Positions 25,733 to 36,300 of a stretch of 64,000 nucleotides of DNA are shown here, piece by piece. Position numbers and translations under genes: made by a program. The notes under the pieces were generated by a model, which worked only from the letters and a program-made list of their open reading frames with translations, did not search any database and was not told where the DNA came from. Source of the DNA: DSVZ01 sp037439785 (lineage in GTDB: Bacteria; Verrucomicrobiota; Verrucomicrobiia; Limisphaerales; J093). Positions within the stretch are counted from its first letter, which is position 1. Every line of letters starts with the position of its first letter. Location of the stretch: NCBI GenBank assembly GCA_037439785.1, contig JBBIVJ010000016.1:1-64000 (forward strand), read 5' to 3'.

Positions 25733-26965
25733 ATGCTTGCCCTCCTGCTGGCCGGCCTGACCGGTGTGAGCCTGGCCCTGCTCCTCTGGCAATGGTGGGA
25801 AGGGGCCCGCTGCCCCCTGGACCCGCCCTCTCATCCCGACACGTCCGCCCCGGCGTTGACCCTGCTCAAACCGCTCAAAGGTGCCGACGCCGAGACCGAA
25901 ACCTGCCTGCGCTCCTGGTTGATGCAGGATTACCCCGGCCCGGTGCAGGTGCTCTTCGCCGTCGCGGCCGAAACCGACCCCGCCGCGGTGGTGGTGCGGC
26001 AACTGTTGACCGAGTTCCCCGCCGCGGACGCCCACCTGATCATCTGTCCCGCCCGGCTCGGTCCCAACTCCAAGGTCTCGAAACTGGTGCAGCTCGAATC
26101 CCGCGTCCGCCATGACCTGCTGGTGGTCAGTGACGCGGATGTGGCCGTGCCGCGCGATTTCCTCCGACGCCTGGTCCGGCCCTTTACCGCGCCGGAGCCG
26201 CCAGGGCTGGCCTGCACCTTCTACCAACTCGCCAATCCGGCCACCGCCGCCATGCATGCCGAGGCGCTGGCCGTGAACGCGGATTTCTGGACCAGCGTCC
26301 TCCAGGCGCGGCGGCTGGGTCCGATGCGCTTTGCCCTGGGCGCGGTGATGGCCGTCCGCCGCGACCTGCTGCTCCGGCTCGGCGGCTTCACCGCCCTGGC
26401 GCATCACCTGGCCGATGACTACGAGCTGGGCCGGCGCGTGGCCGCCCTGGGCGCCCGCGTGGACCTGGTACCGCTGGTGGCCGCCTGCCGGGAGGCGCCC
26501 CGCCACGCGCGCGCGGTGTGGCGGCATCAACTGCGCTGGGCCCGCACCATCTGGCACTGCCAGCCGCTGCCCTTTGCTCTCAGTCTGCTGGCCAACGCCA
26601 CGCTCTGGCCGCTGTTGTGGCTGATGGCCGCGCCGGGGCGCGTGGCGGCGGTAGGGTTCGCCCTCTGCCTGGGATCGCGCCTGGTCATGGCCGCGCACTG
26701 CCAGACCCGGCTGACGCGTTCGCGGCGGCACCTGCCCTGGCTCTGGTGGACGCCCCTGAAGGACCTGCTGGCGGTGGTCCTGTGGGGGCTGGCCTTCTGC
26801 GGTCGCACCGTGGAATGGCGGGGCGAACGCTACCGCGTGCACCGGGGCGGCCGGCTGGAGCCGCTCCCACCGCCCTCCGGCGCGGCCGGCGCCGAAGAGC
26901 CGGTCGGAGAAAAAAACTTCCGCCCGGCCGCGGCGGCACGGGCGGAAGGGGACGGCCAAACCTGA
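25733..26965 (+). CDS. GT21-like membrane glycosyltransferase (HpnI/ceramide glucosyltransferase type)
   Basis: 410-aa inverting GT-A transferase. An N-terminal membrane helix (LLLAGLTGVSLALLLWQW) precedes the catalytic domain: LTLLKPLKGADAETETCL, DLLVVSDADVAVP (metal DxD), HLADDYELGRR (catalytic Asp region) and HQLRWARTIW (the Q/RxxRW signature). Two or three C-terminal membrane segments follow (LLANATLWPLLWLMAAPG, LLAVVLWGLAF). HpnI members attach N-acetylglucosamine to bacteriohopanetetrol; others make glucosylceramide. No hopanoid genes are adjacent, so the lipid acceptor is uncertain. It begins 11 bp after the ATPase stop and ends 5 bp from a convergent gene. Confidence 0.8.
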   Translation: MLALLLAGLTGVSLALLLWQWWEGARCPLDPPSHPDTSAPALTLLKPLKGADAETETCLRSWLMQDYPGPVQVLFAVAAETDPAAVVVRQLLTEFPAADAHLIICPARLGPNSKVSKLVQLESRVRHDLLVVSDADVAVPRDFLRRLVRPFTAPEPPGLACTFYQLANPATAAMHAEALAVNADFWTSVLQARRLGPMRFALGAVMAVRRDLLLRLGGFTALAHHLADDYELGRRVAALGARVDLVPLVAACREAPRHARAVWRHQLRWARTIWHCQPLPFALSLLANATLWPLLWLMAAPGRVAAVGFALCLGSRLVMAAHCQTRLTRSRRHLPWLWWTPLKDLLAVVLWGLAFCGRTVEWRGERYRVHRGGRLEPLPPPSGAAGAEEPVGEKNFRPAAAARAEGDGQT

Positions 26966-26970
26966 GCGGA

Positions 26971-27363
26971 TCAGGCCGGTGCCGTCGCCAGCCGGGCGTT
27001 GGCGTCCGGGCGACGGCGGGGGGCACGCTTGCGCGCGGCGGCCGGAGGCGGGGTTTCCGCCTCGGCCGGCTGGGGAGCCCGCATCAGGTAACGGGCACAG
27101 TTGTCGCACACGCAGAGGTCGTCATCGCGGAGCAGTTTGGCATACACCCCGGAGGGCAGCCGCATCTGACAGCCCGTGCAGACCTCGTGCCGGACCATGG
27201 CCACGGCTTTCTTTCCCCGCGCCACGAGCCGGTCGTAATGCCCCAGTATGGGGGTGGGTATTTGCTGGCGCAGGGCCTCGGCCTCGCGCCGGGTCCCCGG
27301 CCTGGATGCCCCGGGGCCGAAGTCCAGCTCCTGGAGCCGGACCAACAACTCGATGATTTTCAT
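26971..27363 (-). CDS. C4-type zinc-ribbon protein with coiled-coil start
   Basis: 130-aa protein. Residues 1-45 are helical (MKIIELLVRLQELDFG, EAEALRQQIP). A zinc ribbon follows with two CxxC pairs: EVCTGCQMRLPSGVYAKL and LCVCDNCARYL. An Ala/Pro/Arg-rich tail ends the protein. It matches the bacterial C4-type zinc-ribbon (CdsZ/zf-RING_7) family, though the coiled coil is far shorter than normal (about 240 aa in most members). The family may bind nucleic acids; its role is not settled. ATG 27363 gives a clean amphipathic start. Confidence 0.75.
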   Translation of the reverse strand: MKIIELLVRLQELDFGPGASRPGTRREAEALRQQIPTPILGHYDRLVARGKKAVAMVRHEVCTGCQMRLPSGVYAKLLRDDDLCVCDNCARYLMRAPQPAEAETPPPAAARKRAPRRRPDANARLATAPA

Positions 27364-27556
27364 TCGGGTGACCGGGAGTTCACCGGTTAGGTGCATAGTC
27401 CCGCCGGTGCCCCAGCGTGCCAAGCGATTTTTTGTCAGGACACGGTCTGGATTACCTCCGCTTGAAGGACCGGTGCGGTCTTGGGCGCGCACCCGAAACC
27501 GGAGCTTGGAGTGCGAACAAACTGGAAATCGCTGGGGCGAGACCGTTTGCCGCAAA

Positions 27557-27983
27557 TCACCGGCCCTCCAGCGCGTTCACCCACCAGAGCGGGGCCTCGC
27601 CGGCGGTCGGGTCGTGGCGGTAGGTCTCCCCGCGCTTGTAGAGCGTGGCGGCGCGGATCAGGTAGTCCAGCGGGATGGGGTGGGGACCCTCCGGCCAGGG
27701 CTGCCCCCGCTTCCACGCGGCGTCGTAGGCCACCATCTCCTCCAGGGTGATGCGGTGGTCGGGCGGGTTGAAGTCCGCCGGATGACGCGGCGCGGCAGCC
27801 GGGTCGCCGGTCAGCGTGGCGGGGTTGCTGGTCACCTGGCCGGCACTGTTGCTGACCACCACGGTATAGTTGCCGGCGTCGCCGGACTGGACGTTGTTCC
27901 GACTGCGCGTGGCCCCGGTTTGCCCGGCCAAGGGCTGGCCGTTCTTGCGCCACTGGTAACTCAGCGGCGGCGTGCCGGTGGCC
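27557..27983 (-). pseudogene. 3' remnant of an Ig-domain surface protein gene
   Basis: The minus-strand frame reads ATGTPPLSYQWRKNGQPLAG, then SGDAGNYTVVVSNSAGQVTS, the C-terminal two thirds of a bacterial Ig-like domain. It ends with a tail common in verrucomicrobial secreted proteins (NPPDHRITLEEMVAYDAAWK). The first strands of the Ig domain are missing: similarity stops at about 27983-28010, where the DruA-like gene begins on the other strand. I infer the 3' end of a once much longer gene, cut by the 28-32.5 kb island. The 5' part may be the FG-GAP fragment at 32505-32843, which has the same orientation and the right order. Confidence 0.6.
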
Positions 27984-29192
27984 AGGTTTGTGCCGCGATA
28001 CCGAGTAAGCGCGCTTGAATTGGCAGACAACTTATTGTTGTATGCTCAAGTGCCGCCCGCAACTGCAACGGAGTCGAAGCTTCGATCGGCGATTCGGCGC
28101 TCGCTGAAGGCCCAGGGGTTCCGAATCGAGGGAAGGCGGGTGACTTTCCGGGGACGCCGCAACAAGCAGAGCATCCGGAGACGGCATCTTCGGGCGGTCG
28201 AAAAGCAAATTGACCGGGCGAGGGGCGTTCTCCAACCCCACGAGGACGATTTGCTGGCTTTCGTGGCGTCCGGGGCCGAGGTGGAACCCGAACGCATTGC
28301 TCCGCGCCTCCTGCAGGTCGAGCCGGGCACCGTCGAGTCGAAGCTTTTCCGATATGCCTGCCTCCACTGGAGCATCCCGGTATCCGATGGCTATGGGCGC
28401 CGCCTGCGTTTTTTGATTTTCGACGATCACAACGGCAAGCTTTTGGGACTGTTTGGGCTGGGGGACCCGGTCTATTCCACCAAAGCCCGGGATGAATGGG
28501 TGGGCTGGAGCGCCGGGGCCAAAGCGGCCCGCCTTTATCACGTCCTGGACGCCTACGTGTTGGGGGCCGTGCCACCGTATTCGCGGTTGCTGGGCGGAAA
28601 ACTGGTGGCCCTTGCCGCCGTGTGCAATGAAGTGCGGGCGGCCTTCGAGAGGCGGTATGCTGAGCGGCCGTCGCTGATTTCCGGTAAGAGGCGCGAGCCG
28701 CATCTGGCCCTCGTGACCACCGCCTCCGCCCTGGGTCGCTCCTCTCTCTACAACCGCGTGAAGTACGGGAACCGGCTGGTCTTTCAGAGCGTCGGGTTCA
28801 CCGGCGGATGGGGCGAGTTTCATTTTTCCGACGGGGTGTACGAAGCCCTGTCCGCCTTCGCTCGCCAGCAGTGTGTCCCGACGGCCAAACAGGAGCGGTG
28901 GGGCCGCGGGTTCAGGAACAGGCGCGAGTTGGTCCGCAAGGCGCTGTCCAGGCTCGGATTCTCTGAAGACATGCTCAACCACGGGATTCAACGGGAGTTG
29001 TTCGTGGCCCCGCTGGCGGACAATGCCCGCGAATTTCTGCGCGGGGAGGCCGACGCGCCCCGGTATTTCGATCTTTCCTTCGCGGAAGCTGCCGGGTTCT
29101 GGAGGACGCGCTGGTTGCTGCCACGGGCGCAGCGTGACGGGTCGTTCGTGGAGTTTCGCCGGGAGCAGTGGCGACTTTGGAAGAGGGTCTGA
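27972..29192 (+). CDS. DruA-like (DUF4338) protein
   Basis: 406-aa protein recognised as DUF4338/DruA, the family of DruA in Druantia anti-phage systems; its biochemistry is unknown. Seen: FRYACLHWSIPVSDGYGRRL (about 127-146), then RFLIFDDHNGKLLGLFGLGD, KARDEWVGWSAGAK (171-184), YHVLDAYVLGAVPPYSRLLGGKLVA, LVTTASALGRSSLYNR and SVGFTGGWGEFHF (273-285), in family order. An N-terminal helical Arg/Lys-rich stretch (LRSAIRRSLKAQGFR) could touch nucleic acid. The start is unsure: GTG 27972 lies in sequence antisense to the Ig remnant, so TTG 28020, 28035 or 28038 may be the true start. No catalytic motif is obvious. The stop is one base before the NurA ATG. Confidence 0.75.
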   Translation: MPVARFVPRYRVSALELADNLLLYAQVPPATATESKLRSAIRRSLKAQGFRIEGRRVTFRGRRNKQSIRRRHLRAVEKQIDRARGVLQPHEDDLLAFVASGAEVEPERIAPRLLQVEPGTVESKLFRYACLHWSIPVSDGYGRRLRFLIFDDHNGKLLGLFGLGDPVYSTKARDEWVGWSAGAKAARLYHVLDAYVLGAVPPYSRLLGGKLVALAAVCNEVRAAFERRYAERPSLISGKRREPHLALVTTASALGRSSLYNRVKYGNRLVFQSVGFTGGWGEFHFSDGVYEALSAFARQQCVPTAKQERWGRGFRNRRELVRKALSRLGFSEDMLNHGIQRELFVAPLADNAREFLRGEADAPRYFDLSFAEAAGFWRTRWLLPRAQRDGSFVEFRREQWRLWKRV

Positions 29193-29193
29193 G

Positions 29194-30345
29194 ATGGAAG
29201 ACCAGGTTCCATGCCCGTTCGTTGACCTGCCGGCCGCGCTGGTGGAAGAGGTATTGCAGCGAACTGAAAGCGTGGGGCGGAGCTTGCTACATTCGTTTGA
29301 ACATGTCCGCAACAAACGCACCTCCTTTCGTGCCCAGTTGCAACAGATCGGAATGCTGCGCCGCGACACCGACCTGCCGTATCCCGACATCCCGACGACA
29401 TGCGGGATTGATGGCTCCTACGCCGTGGAACGACTGCTGACGAACGACCTGGCTGCTGCCGCTGCGGTCGCAGTGGAAGGATTGACTCCGCCGTCGGAAA
29501 AAAGTCTCTGGGAGCAACCACACTACCAGGTCTTCGTTGAAGCCGAGGCGCACAGCGAAGCCACCAACTCCATACTGCGGGGCCTGATGATGACGATGGA
29601 ACTCGCACTTGCCGTAAAGGCCCCGCACGACGTCGTATTTCTGGACGGCTCGATTACGACGCCGGTCATTTACCTGAACCAATCCCTGATCCAGGCTGGC
29701 GAGGCTCCGGCACTGAACGTCAGCCGGCAACTGAACCAGCGAGGCCGAGCAGCACTGGCCGCATGCCTGGAAATTTTCCGCAGCGCTCGGGCCGACAAGT
29801 GCTGGGTCTTCTCCCCGAAATATTCGGCGAGGCGCGAAGTCGGCGACCGGCTCGGCTGGCCGGTTGCCTATGACGACCGAGGCCTGCTGACCATGCTTTT
29901 GGAGCCCGGGGAGTTCACGGACCCGGTGGGACTGACGAGGCCCGATTCCGAGTGGCATATCCACACCAGTTCGCTCCCAGATGAGCACCGAGAGGAAGCA
30001 AAGTGCCTTGAAGAGCGCATCGTTCAAGCTCTTCATGGGGGCGTCGTTCTCTACTACAAACCTCACGCTTGGATGCCAGCCTTGCGCTTAGAGGTGAATC
30101 AAGCCGTGGCGGAAAATCCGGCTCGACTGGCGGTGTTGTTGCAAGGAACCAAGCATCAATGCGGCACTCCGGCGATTCTCGAACCGTTCCCCTTATACAT
30201 GGCGGACCGGATGGTGAAGTCGCTCGCCCGCGCTGTCCCGGCTTTCCGCCAGTCGGCCACGCAGCGAGTCGCAGAGAATTACACTGGTAATCTGGACGAT
30301 GTTTTCTATGGGATGTACGGCTTCCGGACCGACGCGGGCCGATAG
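29194..30345 (+). CDS. nurA: NurA-domain nuclease
   Basis: 383-aa NurA nuclease (RNase-H-like fold; single-strand endonuclease and 5'-3' exonuclease in archaeal end resection). Metal-site features: GIDGSYAVE (Asp73), VVFLDGSITTPVIY (Asp151) and the late YYKPHAW block (about 288-293). The N-terminus is helical. NurA enzymes act with the HerA translocase, encoded 7 bp downstream. The ATG at 29194 lies one base after the DruA-like stop, with a purine-rich aagaggg about 7 bases upstream. In bacteria NurA/HerA pairs are mostly found in defence islands and mobile elements. The family call is firm; the target is unknown. Confidence 0.85.
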   Translation: MEDQVPCPFVDLPAALVEEVLQRTESVGRSLLHSFEHVRNKRTSFRAQLQQIGMLRRDTDLPYPDIPTTCGIDGSYAVERLLTNDLAAAAAVAVEGLTPPSEKSLWEQPHYQVFVEAEAHSEATNSILRGLMMTMELALAVKAPHDVVFLDGSITTPVIYLNQSLIQAGEAPALNVSRQLNQRGRAALAACLEIFRSARADKCWVFSPKYSARREVGDRLGWPVAYDDRGLLTMLLEPGEFTDPVGLTRPDSEWHIHTSSLPDEHREEAKCLEERIVQALHGGVVLYYKPHAWMPALRLEVNQAVAENPARLAVLLQGTKHQCGTPAILEPFPLYMADRMVKSLARAVPAFRQSATQRVAENYTGNLDDVFYGMYGFRTDAGR

Positions 30346-30352
30346 ACGATCC

Positions 30353-32113
<1,761 letters not shown>

Positions 32114-32185
32114 CGCTGCGCGGTGGCGGGGGCAGCCGGGAAGTCGCACCTGCCCAATAAGCCTGACGGATGTGGCGTGAGGCGC

Positions 32186-32503
32186 TCACTGCCCCTTGAA
32201 CATCCTCTGGGGGTGGTATTGCAGAAATTCCCGATTCGGCGGAGCGGCTTCTTGCGGCAGCGAGAGCGGTTTTCCGGAATGAACGACAAAAGCCTGCTCG
32301 AGGGCAGGCTGCGGAAGGTAGGCTTTAAGTTGCCGGCTTAAGACCAGCCGGAACTCGTTGTCGAAAGTGATGAGGCCTTGGTCAAAGGCCACATCGTGGA
32401 GGCGAGACAGGCACAGACCGGTCTGCGGATTCAAACTTACGTCCGAGCCCTCGCTCCAAAGGAGAATGTGGCCTGCGACCAGCAGATGTCGGACTCGACT
32501 ATT
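32186..32503 (-). pseudogene. C-terminal remnant of an HNH_2-type endonuclease
   Basis: The minus-strand frame reads SRVRHLLVAGHILLWSEG, then NPQTGLCLSRLHDVAFDQGL, ITFDNEFRLVLSRQLKAYLP, and ends about 100 residues later. It matches the conserved part of HNH_2 endonucleases (VxHLLVASHIxPW ... NPxNGLCLxxLHDxAFDxGLI), including the catalytic His in AGHI and the N...LHD His. The N-terminal half, with the first CxxTG strand, is missing: upstream the frame runs into FG-GAP-type sequence at about 32505. It is convergent to herA, 72 bp away. I read it as a defence-type or homing-type nuclease broken at the right edge of the island. Confidence 0.7.
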
Positions 32504-32504
32504 T

Positions 32505-32843
32505 GAAAGACTTGTAAAACAGCAGCGCCCGCCCGCTCCGCCAGAACAGCCGGGGCTACACCCGCGCCCCGACCAGCACGTCCAGCAAGCCGTCGCCGTT
32601 GACGTCCCCTGCCGGCACGGCAAAGCCGAACGGGCCGGCCGGCAGATCATTCTGGAGGGACCAGACGCCCTCGGCGGCCGCGCCCAGGCCCAGCCCCAGG
32701 CTCGCAAAGGTCCGGAGCAGGCAGCGCCACTGTGCCGGCAACCGGGCAGCCGGGAAACGCCCCCCAACCGCACGCGCCCTGACCGGACAGGACCGGCGGT
32801 CCCTCGATTCCCCCCGGCTGGGCATCTGGCGGCGGTTGCGCAT
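32505..32843 (-). pseudogene. 5' remnant of an FG-GAP secreted protein
   Basis: From ATG 32843 on the minus strand: a basic leader, a hydrophobic signal-like segment (LLRTFASLGLGLGAAAE), then VWSLQNDLPAGPFGFAV and PAGDVNGDGLLDVLVGARV. This is one FG-GAP (integrin-alpha-like) repeat with its Ca-binding DxNGDG loop. The frame hits TAG at 32556-32558. The bases just after it would read on in other frames as GRALLFYKS, the usual end of an FG-GAP repeat, so the gene is frameshifted as well as truncated. The remaining repeats are absent. Together with the Ig remnant at 27557 it suggests one surface protein gene disrupted by the island. Confidence 0.55.
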
Positions 32844-33053
32844 GGGAAGTGTTGGGGGAATAAAGGGGCCGCCCCCGCCGTTGTCAACTTGGCCGGGGAG
32901 AAGCCCAATGCTTCGCCCGCGGGCGGCTTCCTTGAGTCCGGTTTCCGAAGCTGGAGAGCACGCCCGGCCGTGGGTGTTGCCGGACGTGCCTCGCGGCCAG
33001 TCCTTCGAGGGCTCAGCTCGCAGGCTGAAGGGCACGCGATTGGGGGCGCCCGG

Positions 33054-33076
33054 GGTTTTCCGCGCGGCGCGGAAAA
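33054..33076. terminator. Strong hairpin downstream of the protease gene
   Basis: ggttttccgc (33054-33063) and gcggaaaacc (33067-33076) form a perfect 10-bp stem with a 3-base loop. On the minus strand it lies about 250 bp beyond the protease stop. The stem is strong but there is no T-run, so it may be a repeat-element hairpin rather than a terminator. Confidence 0.4.
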
Positions 33077-33102
33077 CCGCGCCCGAGGCGGGCGCGCTCC
33101 CG

Positions 33103-33246
33103 GTGGAGCTTCGGAGTTCGGGTTGAGTCCGGCCGGCTGGCCACCGCAGGCCAGAGGCCTGCACCACAAGGAGGAGGTCGAAGGTCGGTGGCCGGCTGCA
33201 CCGCTCGCTGGCCGGAGCCGGCACAAAACTGAAACTCCGAAGCTCC
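33103..33246. repeat. 144-bp imperfect palindrome (MITE- or REP-like)
   Basis: Its ends are exact inverted repeats: ggagcttcggagtt (33103-33116) and aactccgaagctcc (33233-33246). Inside lie a second perfect stem, gcaggcc (33144-33150) with ggcctgc (33154-33160) across three bases, and partly matching ggccggctggccacc / ggtggccggctgc arms. It encodes nothing. This looks like a small non-autonomous or REP-type intergenic element. Confidence 0.6.
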
Positions 33247-33326
33247 GAAACACCGGGCTGCTGGCGCCACAGTCTTCCGGCGGGTCCTGTCGGTCGAGGC
33301 CGGAGCCGGGGTAAAACCCCGGCCGT

Positions 33327-36300
33327 TCAGGGCAGGAGCAGGAGCCGGTAAATCTTGAACGGCGCCGGCCCGCCGGTCTGCGAACCGTCGTCGAAGAAGT
33401 GGTAGTTGCCGTCGGCGGACGTGATCTCTCCCGCCACGACCTGCCACGGGATGGGCCCCGCGGGCGGGAGGGTGGTGGCGTACTGGACCTGGAAACGCAG
33501 GCCGGGCGGGGCGGTCCAGCGGATGGTGACGCCCGCCGCGTCCACCTCGACCAGCGGGTTGAGGCGGATTTCGCCGGTGGCCTCCAGGGGCAGGCTGACC
33601 ACGCGCACCTCGTAGGTGACCGAGAACAGCGAGTTGTTGAAAACGCCCAGGTACCACGGTCCCGGCGCGAGCGGCACCGGCACCATGGCGGGGTCCACCG
33701 TCACCGTGTCGGGAAGCAGGTCGGGGTTGACGCTGAAGTAGTCGAAGGTGGAGAGGTCGGGCAAATCACCGCGCCGGACCAGGAGGTCGGCGTTTTCATT
33801 CAGCGGGCGGACCTCGAAGGTGACGTTCGTGGCCGCCGGCGGCACGTTGAAGGTGAAGTAATCGAGCGTCGGTGTGGCGCCGGGTTCGTCCGCGGCGAGG
33901 GTGATCCGCAGCGGTACGTTGTTAGCCAGGGCCCGGACGATCGACCCGACGGGCGGGTAGGAGGCGGTGATGCCGAAGGAGACGGGATTGACCTCGAGGT
34001 TGTACACGGCCAGAAACCAATCGCCCACCAGGCTGGGACGGGTGTCGTTGGTCCGGATGACCAGCCGGGCCGGCAGGTCGGGAGCGCCGCGATCGAGGAA
34101 ATCGAAGTCGCGTCGTGACGGCTTGTCCCCGAGCCGGGCCAGCAGTTCCGCCCGGCCGCTCAGCTCGGTCAGGTCGAACTGCACGGCGGGTCGCGGGCCC
34201 ACGGCGGTGAAGCGGAAGAACAGGCGGCTCAGTTCGCCGGGCGCCACGGACTCGAAGACCTTCACCCCTTCCTGCAGATCAAGGACGCGGTCGGTGACAT
34301 TGGTGTATTCGAGGACGCGGATGCGGTAGGTGACCGCCTGGGTGTGGACGTTCTGCACGCCCAGGTACCAGGTGCCGGCGCTCAACGGCACGGGCAGGGA
34401 GTCCTGGGTGACGAGAAGGATTTCGGGCTCGGTGCCGGGGTTGAGGCTGGCGTAATCGAAGACCTGGGGCGTGGGCAGGGGATCGGGCACCGGCGCGGCC
34501 TTGCGGAGGTAGAGGTGGACGTCGCCATTGGTGGGATAGAGCTCGAAGGAGGCCGCCACGGCGCTGGTGCTGACCACGTACTTGAAGTACTGGAGCGCGC
34601 TGCCGGCAGGGATGTTGGTCAACAGGGTCTGTCCCGGCGCCAGCTGGGGCACGCCGGGGACGTCCCCGGTCAGGCGGTCAAAGTCCACCTGGAGGGTGAA
34701 GTCGGTGGTAGCGGTGCGGTTGGTCAGGGCCAGGAAATACCGCCGGCCGGGCTGGAGGGTGGGCCGGGCGCCCGCGGCCACGGGCTGACGGCCGGCATCC
34801 AGAATCTGGAGGCCGTTGGTGAAGAGGACGGCGTGGGCGTCAGTGACGTTGGTGAGGAGGAGGTGATCCTCGGCGGAGTTGCCGTAGGTGGGAAGACCCA
34901 GTTGGTTGAACCACAAGTCCAGGCCGCTGGTGGCGCGCAGGCTGTTGGTGGCGCGGGTGGCCTCGGGCGGCACATCCACCAGGAAATACGCCGCCCGGCC
35001 CGCGGGCAGGGAGTTGGTGTAAGGCACGCCGTTGGTGAGGCGGATGGCGGGGACGGCCACCGGGGCGAAAGTGAACTGGAGCTGCCAGCGCAGGAAGGCC
35101 CGGTCCAGGTCGTTGGTGGCGCCCACGCGGCGGTCCACCACCTCGAGTTTCCACTCGCCCAGGGCGCTCTGGCCGATGAAGGGCTTGAGCGGCTCCTCGG
35201 GCAGGAAGGTGGTGGCGGGCAGCTCGAGCAGGGCCAAGGTGTCCAGCATGGCCCCCGGTTCGAGGCCGGACACTTCGATCAGGGTGTTGGTGGAGAGGGC
35301 CTGGAAGGTCAGGCCGTTGGTCTGCCAGTAGGGCTCGGAGATGAACAGCGCCGTGGCCCCGCCGGCGAGGCGGATTTGCGTCTGCGGCCGGCCCGGCGGG
35401 CGGGCCTTGCCGAGCGAATCGAGGAGGTAGATGGAGCGGATTTCCTCCGCCTCGAGGGCGCGACGGTACAAGGTGACTTCATCCAGGCGGCCCTGGAAGG
35501 TGCTCCGGCCCACGAACAGGGCACCGGTATTCACGGCGTTGCTCAGGGAGCCGGTGATCACCTTGACGCGGCGCTGCTCGCCGTCCACGTAGAGGCCGAG
35601 TTCGACCTGGTTGGAGGGCATCTGGCGGTAGGTGGCGGCCACGTGGTGAAACACACCGACCGACGGCGGCGGCGCCAGGCGCACGCCCTCGATGCCACTG
35701 GCCAGGTCGGAGCCCCCGCCAACCACGGTGGGATCGTTGAAGCCGGCATCCAAGCCGACGTCCGAGAGGTCCACGCGGAAATTCTGCGCCAGCCCACCGA
35801 CCTTGTAGATCAGGCTGCTGCCCAGCGGCGGGTAGCTGTCCGAGTGATACCAGAACTCGAGGGTCAGTTGGTCGGCAAAATCCAGGGTGGGGCTGTCGGG
35901 CACGCGCATGTAGCCGGCATTGGTGAGGCCAAAGGCGTCCCCCACCTTGCCCGGCAGGTAGCCCAGACCGGCGAAGGCGATGCCGTGGTGGGTCCCCACC
36001 AGGTCGGTGGTGTTGAAGTCGCCGTCCCACCAGCTCACCGCGTCCGCGGGCAGGGGCTGGAGCCGGTGCGCCCATAGCAGGCGGTAAGTGCGTCCCGGCA
36101 GGGTGGTCAGGTTGGTGACCAGCGTGCCGTCGCGCAGGACCAGGAGGTTGGTGCCGGTGTGTGCCAGTTCGGGCGCCCGCAACACCGCCGGCCGGCCGCC
36201 GGTGACCGTCCAGCCGTCGAAGACCTGGGTGTTGGTCAGGAGGGTGACGGCCCCGCCCACGGCCCCCTCGAATCCGCTGATGAAGCGGTTGGTCGAGCGG

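Larger units (their letters stand above)
32844..33326. other. Non-coding stretch rich in inverted repeats
   Basis: 483 bp between the FG-GAP remnant and the protease gene (which ends at 33327). I see no gene. The left part (32844-33040) is featureless GC-rich sequence; 33050-33250 is packed with palindromes listed separately. It lies directly downstream of the giant protease gene on the minus strand and may also end its transcript. Confidence 0.5.

Noticed and set aside
32844..33253. A minus-strand open frame upstream of the FG-GAP remnant start
   Set aside because: It crosses the palindrome cluster, is Arg/Pro/Ser-rich and has no family likeness.
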